In this document: piece after piece, positions 17,084 through 25,652 of the stretch
Layout of the letters: each line of letters opens with the position of its first letter
Numbering within the stretch: position 1 is the stretch's first letter
Origin: Aminobacter sp039907765
GTDB lineage: Bacteria; Pseudomonadota; Alphaproteobacteria; Rhizobiales; Rhizobiaceae
Length of the DNA stretch: 64,000 bases
Direction: 5' to 3'
Assembly: GCF_039907765.1 (NCBI RefSeq)
Contig: NZ_JARDJI010000006.1
Span: 62,001-126,000 of the forward strand
Position numbers and translations under genes: made by a program
The notes under the pieces: model-generated
Databases searched by the model: none
Seen by the model: only the letters and a program-made list of their open reading frames with translations
What the model was told of the DNA's origin: nothing

Positions 17084-17731
17084 ATGCTCTCCCCTTCCAG
17101 TCCGCCAGTTCCCCAGAAATACCTGCGCATGCCGCATGCGATGAAGGGCATGCAGGTCGGGCTGTTCGGCGGGTCGTTCAATCCGCCGCACGCGGGCCAT
17201 GGTCTCGTCGCCGAGATCGCCATGCGGCGGCTGCAGCTCGACCAGCTGTGGTGGATGGTCACCCCCGGCAACCCGCTGAAGAGCACGCGGGAGCTCGCGC
17301 CGCTCGCCAGGCGCATCGAGTTGTCGGAGCAGGTGGCCAAGGATCCGCGCGTCAAGGTCACGGCCTTCGAGGCGAGCCATCACGTGCGCTACACCGCCGA
17401 CACGCTGGCCCTGATCAAGGCGCGCAATCCGGGCGTCGATTTCGTCTGGATCATGGGTGCCGACAACCTGCGTGACTTCCACCACTGGCAGCGCTGGCGG
17501 CAGATCGTCATGACGTTTCCGATTGCGGTCATCGACCGGCCGGGGGCGACGCTGTCCTTCCTGTCGTCGGTCGTCGCCAAGACCTTCGACTATGCGCGCG
17601 TCGACGAGGGCGATGCACCACGCCTGGCGCGGATGAAGGCCCCTTCATGGACCTTCATCCACGGGCCGCGTTCGCTGCTGTCGTCGACGGCACTGAGGAA
17701 CGGTTCGGCCAAGCAAAAGCCTAGCTCTTGA
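17084..17731 (+). CDS. nadD: Nicotinate-nucleotide adenylyltransferase
   Basis: NaMN adenylyltransferase (NaMN + ATP to deamido-NAD) of NAD synthesis. The nucleotidyltransferase motif GGSFNPPHAGH holds the HxGH site; the closing motif is SSTALR. WWMVTPGNPLK and DFVWIMGADN are typical of NadD. The start is uncertain: ATG 17084 gives 215 aa; ATGs at 17129, 17141 and 17150 give shorter forms, and none has a clear Shine-Dalgarno. The end overlaps the convergent AraC gene by 11 bp. In relatives nadD is normally followed directly by rsfS. Confidence 0.92.
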   Translation: MLSPSSPPVPQKYLRMPHAMKGMQVGLFGGSFNPPHAGHGLVAEIAMRRLQLDQLWWMVTPGNPLKSTRELAPLARRIELSEQVAKDPRVKVTAFEASHHVRYTADTLALIKARNPGVDFVWIMGADNLRDFHHWQRWRQIVMTFPIAVIDRPGATLSFLSSVVAKTFDYARVDEGDAPRLARMKAPSWTFIHGPRSLLSSTALRNGSAKQKPSS

Positions 17732-18566
17732 GCGGAATCCAGAGCTCGTAGCCGCCATTGCCGGTCACCGGGTCGAAACTCTCGGGATAGAGTTCGAAAT
17801 TGGGGCCGTCGGCGGCCTGATGTCCCGATGTCGGCAGCCACTTGCTCCACACCGTGTTGGTGATGCGGCGGATCATCGAGATGTGTTCGGTGGTGGCGAA
17901 TACGGCATAGCGTTGTGGCGGGATGCGCAGGCGGCTGAATTCCGGCGTCAGCTCCGAGAAATCGGACACCTCGACACCGGCTATGTACTCGAAGCTGTCG
18001 TCGTCGAAGTTGCAACAGATGCCATAGCCGGTCATGCCCTTCTGTCCCGGCACGTTACCGAAATGCGGTCCGAAGCGCTGCCAGAGCGAGGGGATGGTGT
18101 GGCTGGTCTCGCTGGTGTAGCGCTCGCCGAAGCCGGCGACGAGCAGCGCGTCGCGGTCGACGAAGCGCGGCTGGGCGAGATTGTCGACAAAGGATTCGTC
18201 CATCTTGATGGGCTCCATGATCAAAGGCTGGGGCACGGCGCCGTTCGCGCGTACCTCTTCGGGCGTGAGCCCGAAGCGGTCGCGGAAGGCCCGGGTGAAC
18301 GCCTCATGCGAGCCGTAGCCGGCGTCGAGCGCGACCGCCAGGATGTCGGGCGCGCCATCGGCAAGCATGCCGGCCGCCCGCGTCAGGCGGCGGGCACGGA
18401 CATAACCCATGACCGAGTGGCCGGTGGCGGCACCGAAGGCGCGGGACATGTGGAAGCGCGAGACCCCGCCTATGGCGGCGACCTCGTCGAGCCCGATGTC
18501 CCCGGCATAGTGGCTCTCGATGAACCAGATGGCTTTTTGAACGGGGGTCATTGGTGTTTCCGGCAT
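17721..18566 (-). CDS. AraC-family regulator with GyrI-like effector domain
   Basis: 281-aa transcription factor of the Rob/SoxS-plus-GyrI layout. Two helix-turn-helix motifs lie in residues 1-110 (DIGLDEVAAIGGVSRFHMSRAF; then DILAVALDAGYGSHEAFTRAFRDRFG), and residues ~125-281 form a GyrI-like small-molecule pocket (YGICCNFDDDSFEYIAGVEV; GGYELWIPL). Such proteins often control drug or metabolite efflux. It is divergent from an MFS transporter 197 bp away, the likely target; the palindrome CGGGACGTCCCG (18593-18604) lies between. Ligand unknown. Confidence 0.87.
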   Translation of the reverse strand: MPETPMTPVQKAIWFIESHYAGDIGLDEVAAIGGVSRFHMSRAFGAATGHSVMGYVRARRLTRAAGMLADGAPDILAVALDAGYGSHEAFTRAFRDRFGLTPEEVRANGAVPQPLIMEPIKMDESFVDNLAQPRFVDRDALLVAGFGERYTSETSHTIPSLWQRFGPHFGNVPGQKGMTGYGICCNFDDDSFEYIAGVEVSDFSELTPEFSRLRIPPQRYAVFATTEHISMIRRITNTVWSKWLPTSGHQAADGPNFELYPESFDPVTGNGGYELWIPLKS

Positions 18567-18592
18567 GAGGACGCCCCTGATATGCCTGCTGG

Positions 18593-18604
18593 CGGGACGT
18601 CCCG
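18593..18604. promoter_or_regulatory. 12-bp palindrome in the AraC/MFS divergent promoter region
   Basis: CGGGACGTCCCG is a perfect palindrome 27 bp upstream of the AraC-type gene start and 160 bp upstream of the MFS gene. AraC proteins usually bind direct, not inverted, repeats, so the binding factor is uncertain. Confidence 0.3.
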
Positions 18605-18763
18605 TTTGATCGTGATTGCTGCTCAGCGCTTTTTTGCGCCGCTGTCGATGGAGAAAAACGCTATCCGCCCGCTTTTGATCCAGTCCGCTCTATTGGCCAA
18701 GCCAGGGCGGTCCATGTCGCAATTGCGGCTGCGCAAGGGCTACTGGCAGGCGAAACTCGCCGG

Positions 18764-20014
18764 ATGGATCAGCAGGACGATGTGACAGCTGCGGACGAAG
18801 AGGGCGAGCGGACGCCGGCAATCGCGGTCGCCGGCGTGATCGCGGCGATGGCGCTGGTCGCCGTCGGCAACGGCCTGATGTTCGGCTACATCCCCGTCAG
18901 CCTCGGTGCGGCGGGCTACGCTCCGACCTGGGCCGGCTCCATTCTCACAGGCCTTTCCGCCGGCGGGCTCGCCGGCTGCCTGCTCACCGGCACGCTGGTG
19001 CGCCGGGTCGGCCATGCCCGCGCCTATCTGGTGTTCTCGGCCCTGATCGTGCTGTCCAACGCGGTGATCGGCGCCGGCACCTATCCGCTCGTCTGGATCG
19101 GCGCGCGGGCGCTCTACGGCTTCGCCATCTGCGGCATGTTCATCGTCGCCCAGAGCTGGCTCAACGATGCCGTGGGCAACGACATACGCGGGCGGGTCAT
19201 GGCGATCTTCTACGTCGCCTATGTCGTCGGCCTGGGCGGCGGCTCGTTCCTTTTGCGTTTCGTCGACATTTCCAATGCCGAAGCACCGCTGCTCGGCATC
19301 GCCTTCAATGCGATCTCGATCCTGCCGGTCGGGCTAACGCGCCTGCGCCAGCCGCCGGCGCCGCGGGCTGCCTCCGTGGCCCTGGCCCGCGCCTGGCGCA
19401 TCTCGCCCGTCGGTGTCGCCGGCATGCTGGCGGTGGGCGGCCTGTCGATGATGATCGCCGGCTTTGCCCCCATCCACGCGACGGCTATCGGGCTCGACCA
19501 GCAGGAGGTGGCGACGCTGTTGTTTGCCATGCCGCTGGGCACGTTGTTGTTCCAGATCCCCTTCGGCTGGATCTCCGACCGCACCGACCGTCGATTCGTG
19601 CTGGTGGCGGCCAGCCTGCTCGTGGTCGTCGCAGGCCTCGCGGCAAGCCGCTTCGACGGCAGTGCCCTGCCGATCATGGTCGCGATCTACATCGTCTGGA
19701 GCGGTGCGAGCGAGTCGATCTATTCGCTCGCCAATGCGCATGCCTCCGACCGCGCCAGCAAGGACGACCTGGTGGCGCTGTCGAGCAGCATGCTGTTTGC
19801 CTGGTCGCTGTCGGGTTTCGTGGTTCCCGGCATCGGCACGCTGCTGACGGCCGTCTACGGCACCCAGGCGTTCATGTATGTGGCGATCGTCATTGCCGCC
19901 GCCTACTCCGCCTTCGTGCTCTGGCGCCTGCGTACGAGCCGCGCAGTGCCGGCGGGCGAGACGGGCGCGTTTTCGCCCATGGCGGCGCAGGTGCCCCCGT
20001 CCATCGACCCTTAG
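18764..20014 (+). CDS. MFS transporter, YcaD-like
   Basis: 416-aa inner-membrane protein with about 12 predicted transmembrane segments and a short acidic N terminus (MDQQDDVTAADEEGER). The segment GNGLMFGYIPVSLGAAGYAP and the loop GTLVRRVGHARAY (cytoplasmic loop 2-3 motif) match the YcaD-type MFS group; GWISDRTDRR is the equivalent loop of the second half. Substrate unknown. Its start lacks a strong Shine-Dalgarno. Together with the divergent AraC regulator it looks like an efflux module inserted between nadD and rsfS. Confidence 0.85.
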   Translation: MDQQDDVTAADEEGERTPAIAVAGVIAAMALVAVGNGLMFGYIPVSLGAAGYAPTWAGSILTGLSAGGLAGCLLTGTLVRRVGHARAYLVFSALIVLSNAVIGAGTYPLVWIGARALYGFAICGMFIVAQSWLNDAVGNDIRGRVMAIFYVAYVVGLGGGSFLLRFVDISNAEAPLLGIAFNAISILPVGLTRLRQPPAPRAASVALARAWRISPVGVAGMLAVGGLSMMIAGFAPIHATAIGLDQQEVATLLFAMPLGTLLFQIPFGWISDRTDRRFVLVAASLLVVVAGLAASRFDGSALPIMVAIYIVWSGASESIYSLANAHASDRASKDDLVALSSSMLFAWSLSGFVVPGIGTLLTAVYGTQAFMYVAIVIAAAYSAFVLWRLRTSRAVPAGETGAFSPMAAQVPPSIDP

Positions 20015-20048
20015 CCGGCGTTGCGGGTGGGATCCGATGTCGCGTAAT

Positions 20049-20073
20049 GAGGCCGCATGTCGGCCTCTGTCTT
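20049..20073 (+). terminator. Hairpin after MFS gene, weak terminator
   Basis: Perfect 7-bp stem GAGGCCG / CGGCCTC with a CATGT loop, followed by TGTCTT. It sits directly before the rsfS promoter elements and would isolate the two units. Confidence 0.5.
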
Positions 20074-20101
20074 GAAACTGTCGCCCAACTCTGCCTATCT
20101 A
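20072..20101 (+). promoter_or_regulatory. Candidate sigma-70 promoter for rsfS-rlmH
   Basis: TTGAAA (20072-20077) and TATCTA (20096-20101) are separated by 18 bp, giving a leader of about 50 nt before the proposed rsfS start. It is consistent with rsfS having been cut off from nadD and needing its own promoter. Confidence 0.5.
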
Positions 20102-20158
20102 AATGGTGTCGCCCTGAGTCCGGGGTGATTTGGTTGTTCTTGTCGGAAAGGAAAGACA

Positions 20159-20569
20159 CTGAGAACAGCACTGCGGAAGAAGGCGGAAATCCTGCCTTCG
20201 CCGGCCGGGATAAGCGAGATTGACGCTGTCTCCCGTGCCCTCAAGACGGTCCTTGACAGTCTGGAAGACTCCAAGGCCGAAAACATCGTCTCCATCGACA
20301 TTCAGGGCAAGTCCAGCCTGGGCGACTACATGGTCGTTGCCTCGGGCCGGTCGCACCGTCACGTCGCGGCGGTCTCCGACCACCTGCTCAAGGCGCTCAA
20401 GGATGCCGGCTTCGGCAATGCGCGCGTCGAGGGCTTGTCCGGCGCCGACTGGGTGCTCGTCGACACAGGCGATGTGATCGTCCACGTCTTCCGTCCCGAA
20501 ATCCGTGAGTTCTACAACATCGAAAAGATGTGGCAGGCGCCGGATCTCGAGGAAGAAACGGTTCACTGA
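20159..20569 (+). CDS. rsfS: Ribosome silencing factor RsfS (probable CTG start)
   Basis: 136-aa RsfS/Iojap protein, which binds L14 and blocks subunit joining in stationary phase. The conserved core runs ALKTVLDSLEDSKAENIVSIDI...GDYMVVASGRSHRHV...GADWVLVDTGDVIVHVF...EFYNIEKMW. The only in-frame ATG (20330) lies inside the core, and no ATG, GTG or TTG occurs in frame between the upstream stop (20126) and that point. CTG at 20159 follows AAGGA by 6 bases and gives a complete protein (LRTALRKKAEILPSPAG...), so it is the best start. An ATT/ATC/ATA start cannot be excluded. rlmH follows 17 bp later. Confidence 0.85.
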   Translation: MRTALRKKAEILPSPAGISEIDAVSRALKTVLDSLEDSKAENIVSIDIQGKSSLGDYMVVASGRSHRHVAAVSDHLLKALKDAGFGNARVEGLSGADWVLVDTGDVIVHVFRPEIREFYNIEKMWQAPDLEEETVH

Positions 20570-20586
20570 GCCGTCAAGCGTCGGGG

Positions 20587-21069
20587 ATGAAGGTCTGGAT
20601 ACATGCCGTGGGCCGGATGAAGGCCGGCCCCGAGAAGGAACTCGCCGACCGCTATCTCGACCGCTTTGCCAAGAGCGGCGGGCCGCTTGGCCTCGATTTC
20701 GGGGGCGTGACCGAGATCGCCGAGAGCCGGGCGCGCGACGTCGACGAACGCCGCCGCGAGGAAGCCGACAGGCTGAGGTCGCAACTCGGCCCGGGCACGG
20801 TGCTGATTCTCCTCGACGAGCGCGGCAAGAACCTGTCGTCCCAGCAATTTTCCGACCGGATCGCCGCGCTCCGCGACAGCGGCCAGCGCGGGCTGATGAT
20901 CGCCATCGGCGGCCCGGACGGCCATGACGAGGCGCTGCGCAACGATGCCCGGCTGCTGATCTCGTTTGGCGCCGCCACCTGGCCGCACCAGATGGTGCGG
21001 ATCATGCTCGGCGAGCAGCTCTACCGCGCCTCGACCATCCTTTCGGGGCACCCCTACCACCGCGCATGA
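20587..21069 (+). CDS. rlmH: 23S rRNA (pseudouridine1915-N3)-methyltransferase
   Basis: 160-aa SPOUT-class methyltransferase acting on Psi1915 of helix 69 in assembled 70S ribosomes, with S-adenosylmethionine as donor. Seen: MKVWIHAVGRMKAGPEKELADRY, LILLDERGKNLSSQQF, IAIGGPDGHDEALR (SAM-binding trefoil knot) and HQMVRIMLGEQLYRA. Length is normal. It follows rsfS as in most bacteria. Confidence 0.95.
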   Translation: MKVWIHAVGRMKAGPEKELADRYLDRFAKSGGPLGLDFGGVTEIAESRARDVDERRREEADRLRSQLGPGTVLILLDERGKNLSSQQFSDRIAALRDSGQRGLMIAIGGPDGHDEALRNDARLLISFGAATWPHQMVRIMLGEQLYRASTILSGHPYHRA

Positions 21070-21213
21070 CCGCTTGCGACAGCCCCCGAGCGCCCGCAAA
21101 TTCGACAAAATGGCCGGCCAATCGTCGCCTCTCGCGGCAATGCCCGGCGTTATGGTTGATGGTTCGTTAACGATGGCGCCACTAAGGTCGCGAGCTTAAA
21201 ACCGGATCATCTG

Positions 21214-22533
21214 ATGGCGCGGAAATTTCCCCTGAAGGCGTGGCGCAGGCCATGCCGCGGCGTGCTCGCCGCGGCGCTGATCGGGCTCGCCTCGGGCGCC
21301 GCATTGGCGCAGGTCGGCCCGCCCTTGCCGGACCCCGACCGGACGCGGTCGGAACTCGAGGCGGTTGCCCGCGACATCCAGGTGTCTGCCGACCGGCGCG
21401 AGAAGCTGTCGGCCGAGATCGCCCAGATGAAGAAGGACTACGCTTCGATCACGGCAGCACTCATCCAATCGGCCAAAACCGAGCGCAAGCTCGCGCAGGA
21501 CATCGAAGACATCGCCGGCAAGGTCGACGGCCTGAAGGAGCAGGAGTCGGGAATCCGCAATTCGCTCACCCTGCGCCGCGGGGTACTGGCCGAGGTGCTG
21601 GGCGCTCTGCAGCGCATGGGGCTCAACCCGCCGCCGGCGATCCTGGTCAAGCCGGAGGACGCACTGTCGTCGGTGCGCAGCGCGATCCTGCTCGGGGCAG
21701 TGGTACCGGAACTGCGCTCCGAGACCGAAATCCTGATGGCCGACCTGAAAGAGCTGACGCGCGTGGTCACCTCGATCGAGGCCGAGCGCGACCGCCTCAA
21801 GACGGCGATGACCGCGCAGGCGGGCGAGAAGGAGCGCCTCGACCTGCTCCTGGCCGCCAAGGAGCGGCTGCGGGGGGAATCCGAGACCGCGCTCGCCGAG
21901 GAGACGAAGAAGGCCGCCGAACTGGCCGCGCGGTCGGAAAGTCTCAAAGATTTGATCGCCGCCCTCGACAAGCAGGCGGCGAGGAAGGCGGCCACCGCCG
22001 AGGTCGAGCGCAAGGCTGCCGAGGCGGCCGCCGGAAAGGCCAAAGGGCCGGTCGTGCCTGAGGTGCCAGAGGCCAACCAACTCGTTGCTTCCGCTCCGTT
22101 TTCCGTGCTGCAGGGACAAATCGCGCTGCCGGTCACGGGACGCATCAAACGCCGGTTCGGGGCGGACGATGGCAGCGGCGGAACCATGTATGGGGACATG
22201 GTTGCGACACAATCGGGCGCCATCGTGACGGCTCCGGCGGATGGAAGTGTTCTTTATGCGGGGCCTTTCCGCTCCTATGGTCAACTCTTGATCCTCAATG
22301 CCGGCGACGGCTATCATGTCGTCCTGGCGGGGATGAGCAGAATCAGCGTCGCGCCGGGTCAGTCCGTTCTTGCAGGCGAACCGATCGGTGCGATGGGAGA
22401 GGCGAGGGTGGCGAGCACCTCTGCCTCGGGAAATGCGAATGCGACGCCGGAGCTGTACGTAGAGTTCCGCAAGGATGGAAAACCCGTCGATCCGGCCCCG
22501 TGGTGGGCGGACCGCACCTCTGGAAGGACGTGA
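21214..22533 (+). CDS. EnvC-like murein hydrolase activator (degenerate LytM/M23 domain)
   Basis: 439-aa exported protein: signal peptide (ending GAALAQ), long coiled coils over residues ~40-290 (Glu/Lys/Ala-rich heptads), then a C-terminal LytM fold from ~305 (LPVTGRIKRRFG...). The zinc-binding residues of active LytM peptidases are absent: the usual HxxxD becomes GTMYGDMV and the HxH becomes LYVEFR. That is the pattern of EnvC/NlpD-type activators that switch on cell-wall amidases during division rather than cut peptidoglycan. It is followed after 1 bp by ctpA. Confidence 0.87.
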   Translation: MARKFPLKAWRRPCRGVLAAALIGLASGAALAQVGPPLPDPDRTRSELEAVARDIQVSADRREKLSAEIAQMKKDYASITAALIQSAKTERKLAQDIEDIAGKVDGLKEQESGIRNSLTLRRGVLAEVLGALQRMGLNPPPAILVKPEDALSSVRSAILLGAVVPELRSETEILMADLKELTRVVTSIEAERDRLKTAMTAQAGEKERLDLLLAAKERLRGESETALAEETKKAAELAARSESLKDLIAALDKQAARKAATAEVERKAAEAAAGKAKGPVVPEVPEANQLVASAPFSVLQGQIALPVTGRIKRRFGADDGSGGTMYGDMVATQSGAIVTAPADGSVLYAGPFRSYGQLLILNAGDGYHVVLAGMSRISVAPGQSVLAGEPIGAMGEARVASTSASGNANATPELYVEFRKDGKPVDPAPWWADRTSGRT

Positions 22534-22534
22534 A

Positions 22535-23863
22535 ATGATGCGTAAACTGTCGCTTCTGCTTGCCGGAGCGCTGATGGGTGCCTCAGCGATGAGCCTCGTT
22601 TACGGCGCACCCGGTTCGACGGCGAACGCTGCAGGCTCCGAGACCTACCGCCAGCTCGCCATCTTCGGCGACATCTTCGAACGCGTGCGCGGCCAGTACG
22701 TGACCCCGCCGGACGAGAAGTCGCTGATCGAGAATGCCATCAACGGCATGCTGACCTCGCTCGACCCGCACTCGTCCTATCTCAACGCCGAAGCCGCCAA
22801 GGACATGCGCGTCCAGACCAAGGGCGAGTTTGGCGGCCTCGGCATCGAGGTGACCATGGAGAACGAGCTGGTCAAGGTCATCACCCCGATCGACGACACC
22901 CCTGCCGCCAAGGCCGGCGTGCTCGCGGGGGACTACATTTCCAAGATCGACGGCGTGGAAGTTCGCGGCATGACGCTGAACGACGCGGTCGAGAAGATGC
23001 GCGGCCTGGTCAACACCTCGATCAAGCTGACGATCCTGCGCGAGGGCGCCGACAAGCCGATCGAGCTGTCGATCAAGCGCGACATCATCAAGGTCAAGGC
23101 GGTCAAGTTCCGCGTCGAGAACGACGTCGGCTACATGAAGATCACCTCGTTCACCGAAAAGACCTATGACGACCTGCAGGATGCCATCAAGCAGATCGAG
23201 AAGCAGATCCCCGCGGACAAGCTGAAGGGCTTCGTGCTCGACCTGCGCCTCAACCCCGGTGGCCTGCTCGACCAGGCGGTGAGCGTGTCCGACACCTTCC
23301 TCGACCGTGGCGAGATCGTCTCGACCCGCGGCCGCGACCCGAAGGACATCACCCGGTTCGACGCGCGCAGCGGCGACGACATCGGCGGCAAGCCGCTGAT
23401 CGTCCTGGTTAACGGTGGCTCGGCAAGCGCCTCCGAGATCGTCGCGGGTGCGCTGCAGGATCATCGCCGCGCGACCGTCGTAGGCACGCAGTCCTTCGGC
23501 AAGGGGTCGGTGCAGACCATCATTCCGCTGGCCGAGAACGGCGCGCTGCGCCTGACCACGGCGCTCTATTACACGCCGTCGGGCAAATCGATCCAGGGCA
23601 AGGGCATCACGCCGGACGTCAAGGTCGACCAGCCGCTGCCGGCGGAGTTGCAGGGACGCGACGTGACCCGCGGCGAGTCGGCACTCAAGGGCCACATCAA
23701 GGGCGCGGAAGAGAGCGACCAGGGTTCGGGTTCGGCAGCCTACGTGCCGCCGGAGCCCAAGGACGACATCCAGCTCAACTACGCGCTGGACCTGCTTCGC
23801 GGCATCAAGACCGATCCGTCCTTCCCGCCCAATCCCGAGAAGGCAGTGATGAACAACCAGTAG
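22535..23863 (+). CDS. ctpA: Carboxyl-terminal processing protease (S41)
   Basis: 442-aa periplasmic serine protease. Signal peptide (ALMGASAMSLVYG), N-terminal helical region with LTSLDPHSSYLN, a PDZ domain around residues 95-180 (FGGLGIEVTMENELVKVITPIDDTPA is split in two strands), and the S41 catalytic core: GGSASASEIVAGAL with the Ser near residue 300 and QSFGKGSVQT with the Lys about 25 residues on. The last ~60 residues are low-complexity and acidic. GGAAGGA precedes the start. The envC-ctpA-yibQ order is typical of Rhizobiales and suggests a joint role in envelope remodelling. Confidence 0.95.
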   Translation: MMRKLSLLLAGALMGASAMSLVYGAPGSTANAAGSETYRQLAIFGDIFERVRGQYVTPPDEKSLIENAINGMLTSLDPHSSYLNAEAAKDMRVQTKGEFGGLGIEVTMENELVKVITPIDDTPAAKAGVLAGDYISKIDGVEVRGMTLNDAVEKMRGLVNTSIKLTILREGADKPIELSIKRDIIKVKAVKFRVENDVGYMKITSFTEKTYDDLQDAIKQIEKQIPADKLKGFVLDLRLNPGGLLDQAVSVSDTFLDRGEIVSTRGRDPKDITRFDARSGDDIGGKPLIVLVNGGSASASEIVAGALQDHRRATVVGTQSFGKGSVQTIIPLAENGALRLTTALYYTPSGKSIQGKGITPDVKVDQPLPAELQGRDVTRGESALKGHIKGAEESDQGSGSAAYVPPEPKDDIQLNYALDLLRGIKTDPSFPPNPEKAVMNNQ

Positions 23864-23907
23864 GGCCGGCGGCGAAAGGCTGGCCTGCTCGACCGGGCAA
23901 TGCGATG

Positions 23908-23940
23908 CTGCCGGGACCGCAAGGTTCCGGCAGTTTGATT
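23908..23940 (+). terminator. Hairpin with GCAA tetraloop after ctpA
   Basis: An 11-bp stem CTGCCGGGACC / GGTTCCGGCAG (one G-U) with a stable GCAA loop, followed by TTTGATT. It could be a partial terminator or mRNA-stabilising hairpin between ctpA and the yibQ-like gene. Confidence 0.6.
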
Positions 23941-23969
23941 CGGGGCCGGCTTCGGCCGCAGGACACGGC

Positions 23970-25127
23970 GTGGTGCAGATCGACAAGGACATCGACCGTC
24001 CGCTCGGGCAGGGGCTGCGTCCGCCTTCCGGTACGCGGCGCGCGCCCGGGCTGCGCAAGAGAGCCGTGGCCGCCGGCCTGGGCGCCGCCGCGGTCGCCGC
24101 CGTGTCGGCCATGATAGCGCTGCGCGAGCAGCCGTTTCGCATTCCCGAGACCGCGGCCGTCGTCCAGCCTCAGCCAGCGCCTGTCGCCGCGAAACCTCAA
24201 GTGGAAACCAAGCTGCCGGCCGCCGTCCGCAGCGGCGGTCCGGCCATCATCAAGGTGAACCCGCCGGCCGGCGAAAGCGGCGTCGTCGTCATCCGCGATC
24301 CGTCTGCGGTCGGGCAGAACCTCAGGATCGCGCACCTCCCCGACCAGGCACTGGTCGAGGACAGCCCGACGGGGCCGCTGCCGGTCCGCGCCGCCGACGG
24401 CCGCCGGCCCTTCGACGTCTATGCGCGGGCCTGGTCGGGCGCGCGCGGCGCCAGGATCGCGATCGTCATCGGCGGCCTCGGCCTGTCCCAGACCGGAACG
24501 CAGGAGGCGATCGGCAAGCTGCCGCCCGAGATCACGCTTGGCTTCGCGCCGCAGGGCAACAGCCTCGGTCGCTGGATGCAGGCGGCGCGGCGCGAGGGCC
24601 ACGAGATCGTCATGCAGGTGCCGCTCGAGCCTTTCGATTTTCCCAACGTCAATCCCGGCCGCAACACGCTCAAGGTTGATGCCAGCGCGGACGAAAACCT
24701 CGAGAACCTGCGCTGGGTCCTGTCGCGCACGACCAACTACACGGCGGTCATGAACTACATGGGCGCGCGCTACTCGACGAGCCCCGGGGCGATGGGCGTG
24801 ATGATGGCGGAACTCGGCAAGCGCGGCATAGGCTATCTCGACGACGGCTCGTCGGCGCGCAGCCTGGCGCCCGAGACGGCGCTCAAGAACGGCGTGCCGT
24901 TCGCCGCGGGTGATGCGATCATCGACGCCGTGCAGGAGCGTGGCGCGATCCTGGACAGGCTCGACGAATTGGAGCGGACGGCGCGCGCCAAGGGGTTCGC
25001 CGTCGGCACCGGCAATGCCTTCGGAGTTACCGTCGACGCCGTGGCAGCGTGGGCCAGCGAAGTGCGCAAGCGCGGCATCGAGATCGTGCCGATCTCTGCC
25101 GTCGCCACCGACCCCGAACGAGGATAG
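23970..25127 (+). CDS. Divergent polysaccharide deacetylase, YibQ-like
   Basis: 385-aa single-pass membrane protein: basic N terminus, one transmembrane helix at residues ~32-50 (AGLGAAAVAAVSAMIAL), a Pro/Ala-rich spacer, then the YibQ domain from ~165 (IAIVIGGLGLSQTGTQEAI, FAPQGNSLGRWMQAARREGHEI, MNYMGARYSTSPG, GYLDDGSSA). This is the divergent polysaccharide deacetylase group; enzymatic activity is unproven. GTG start at 23970. Six bases separate it from rppH. Its position downstream of envC and ctpA suggests a periplasmic cell-wall role. Confidence 0.86.
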   Translation: MVQIDKDIDRPLGQGLRPPSGTRRAPGLRKRAVAAGLGAAAVAAVSAMIALREQPFRIPETAAVVQPQPAPVAAKPQVETKLPAAVRSGGPAIIKVNPPAGESGVVVIRDPSAVGQNLRIAHLPDQALVEDSPTGPLPVRAADGRRPFDVYARAWSGARGARIAIVIGGLGLSQTGTQEAIGKLPPEITLGFAPQGNSLGRWMQAARREGHEIVMQVPLEPFDFPNVNPGRNTLKVDASADENLENLRWVLSRTTNYTAVMNYMGARYSTSPGAMGVMMAELGKRGIGYLDDGSSARSLAPETALKNGVPFAAGDAIIDAVQERGAILDRLDELERTARAKGFAVGTGNAFGVTVDAVAAWASEVRKRGIEIVPISAVATDPERG

Positions 25128-25133
25128 CAAGAC

Positions 25134-25652
25134 ATGCCGAAGAACAAGGTCGATCCGCGGGACCTGCCCTACCGCCCCTGTGTCGGGATCATGGTGCTGA
25201 ATGCCCGGGGGCTTGTCTGGGCCGGCCGGCGCATCGCCGAGCCCGACAGCGAACTGGCGAACACCGACCAGCTCTGGCAGATGCCCCAGGGCGGCATCGA
25301 CAAGGGCGAGGAGCCCTATCCGGCGGCGATGCGCGAACTCTACGAGGAGACCGGCATGCGCAGCGTCTCGCTGCTCGCGGAAGCGCCCGACTGGATCAAC
25401 TACGATCTGCCGGAACATCTGATCGGGATCGCGTTCAAGGGCAAGTACCGCGGCCAGACGCAGAAATGGTTCGCCTTCCGCTTCGAAGGCGACGAGAACG
25501 AGATCGCCATCGATCCGCCTCCCGGCGGCCATTCAGCCGAGTTCGACCGCTGGGCGTGGAAGCCGATGCGCGAGCTGCCGGAGCTGATCGTGCCGTTCAA
25601 GCGCAAGGTCTACGAGGAGGTGGTCTCCGCGTTCGGGCACCTCGTGCCATGA
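25134..25652 (+). CDS. rppH: RNA pyrophosphohydrolase (Nudix)
   Basis: 172-aa RppH, which removes pyrophosphate from 5'-triphosphorylated RNA and so starts 5'-end-dependent decay. The Nudix box spans residues ~53-75 (GGIDKGEEPYPAAMRELYEE then TG), with YRPCVGIMVLN and QLWQMPQGGID before it. Length fits the family. It has an ATG start 6 bp after the yibQ-like gene and ends the operon. Confidence 0.95.
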   Translation: MPKNKVDPRDLPYRPCVGIMVLNARGLVWAGRRIAEPDSELANTDQLWQMPQGGIDKGEEPYPAAMRELYEETGMRSVSLLAEAPDWINYDLPEHLIGIAFKGKYRGQTQKWFAFRFEGDENEIAIDPPPGGHSAEFDRWAWKPMRELPELIVPFKRKVYEEVVSAFGHLVP

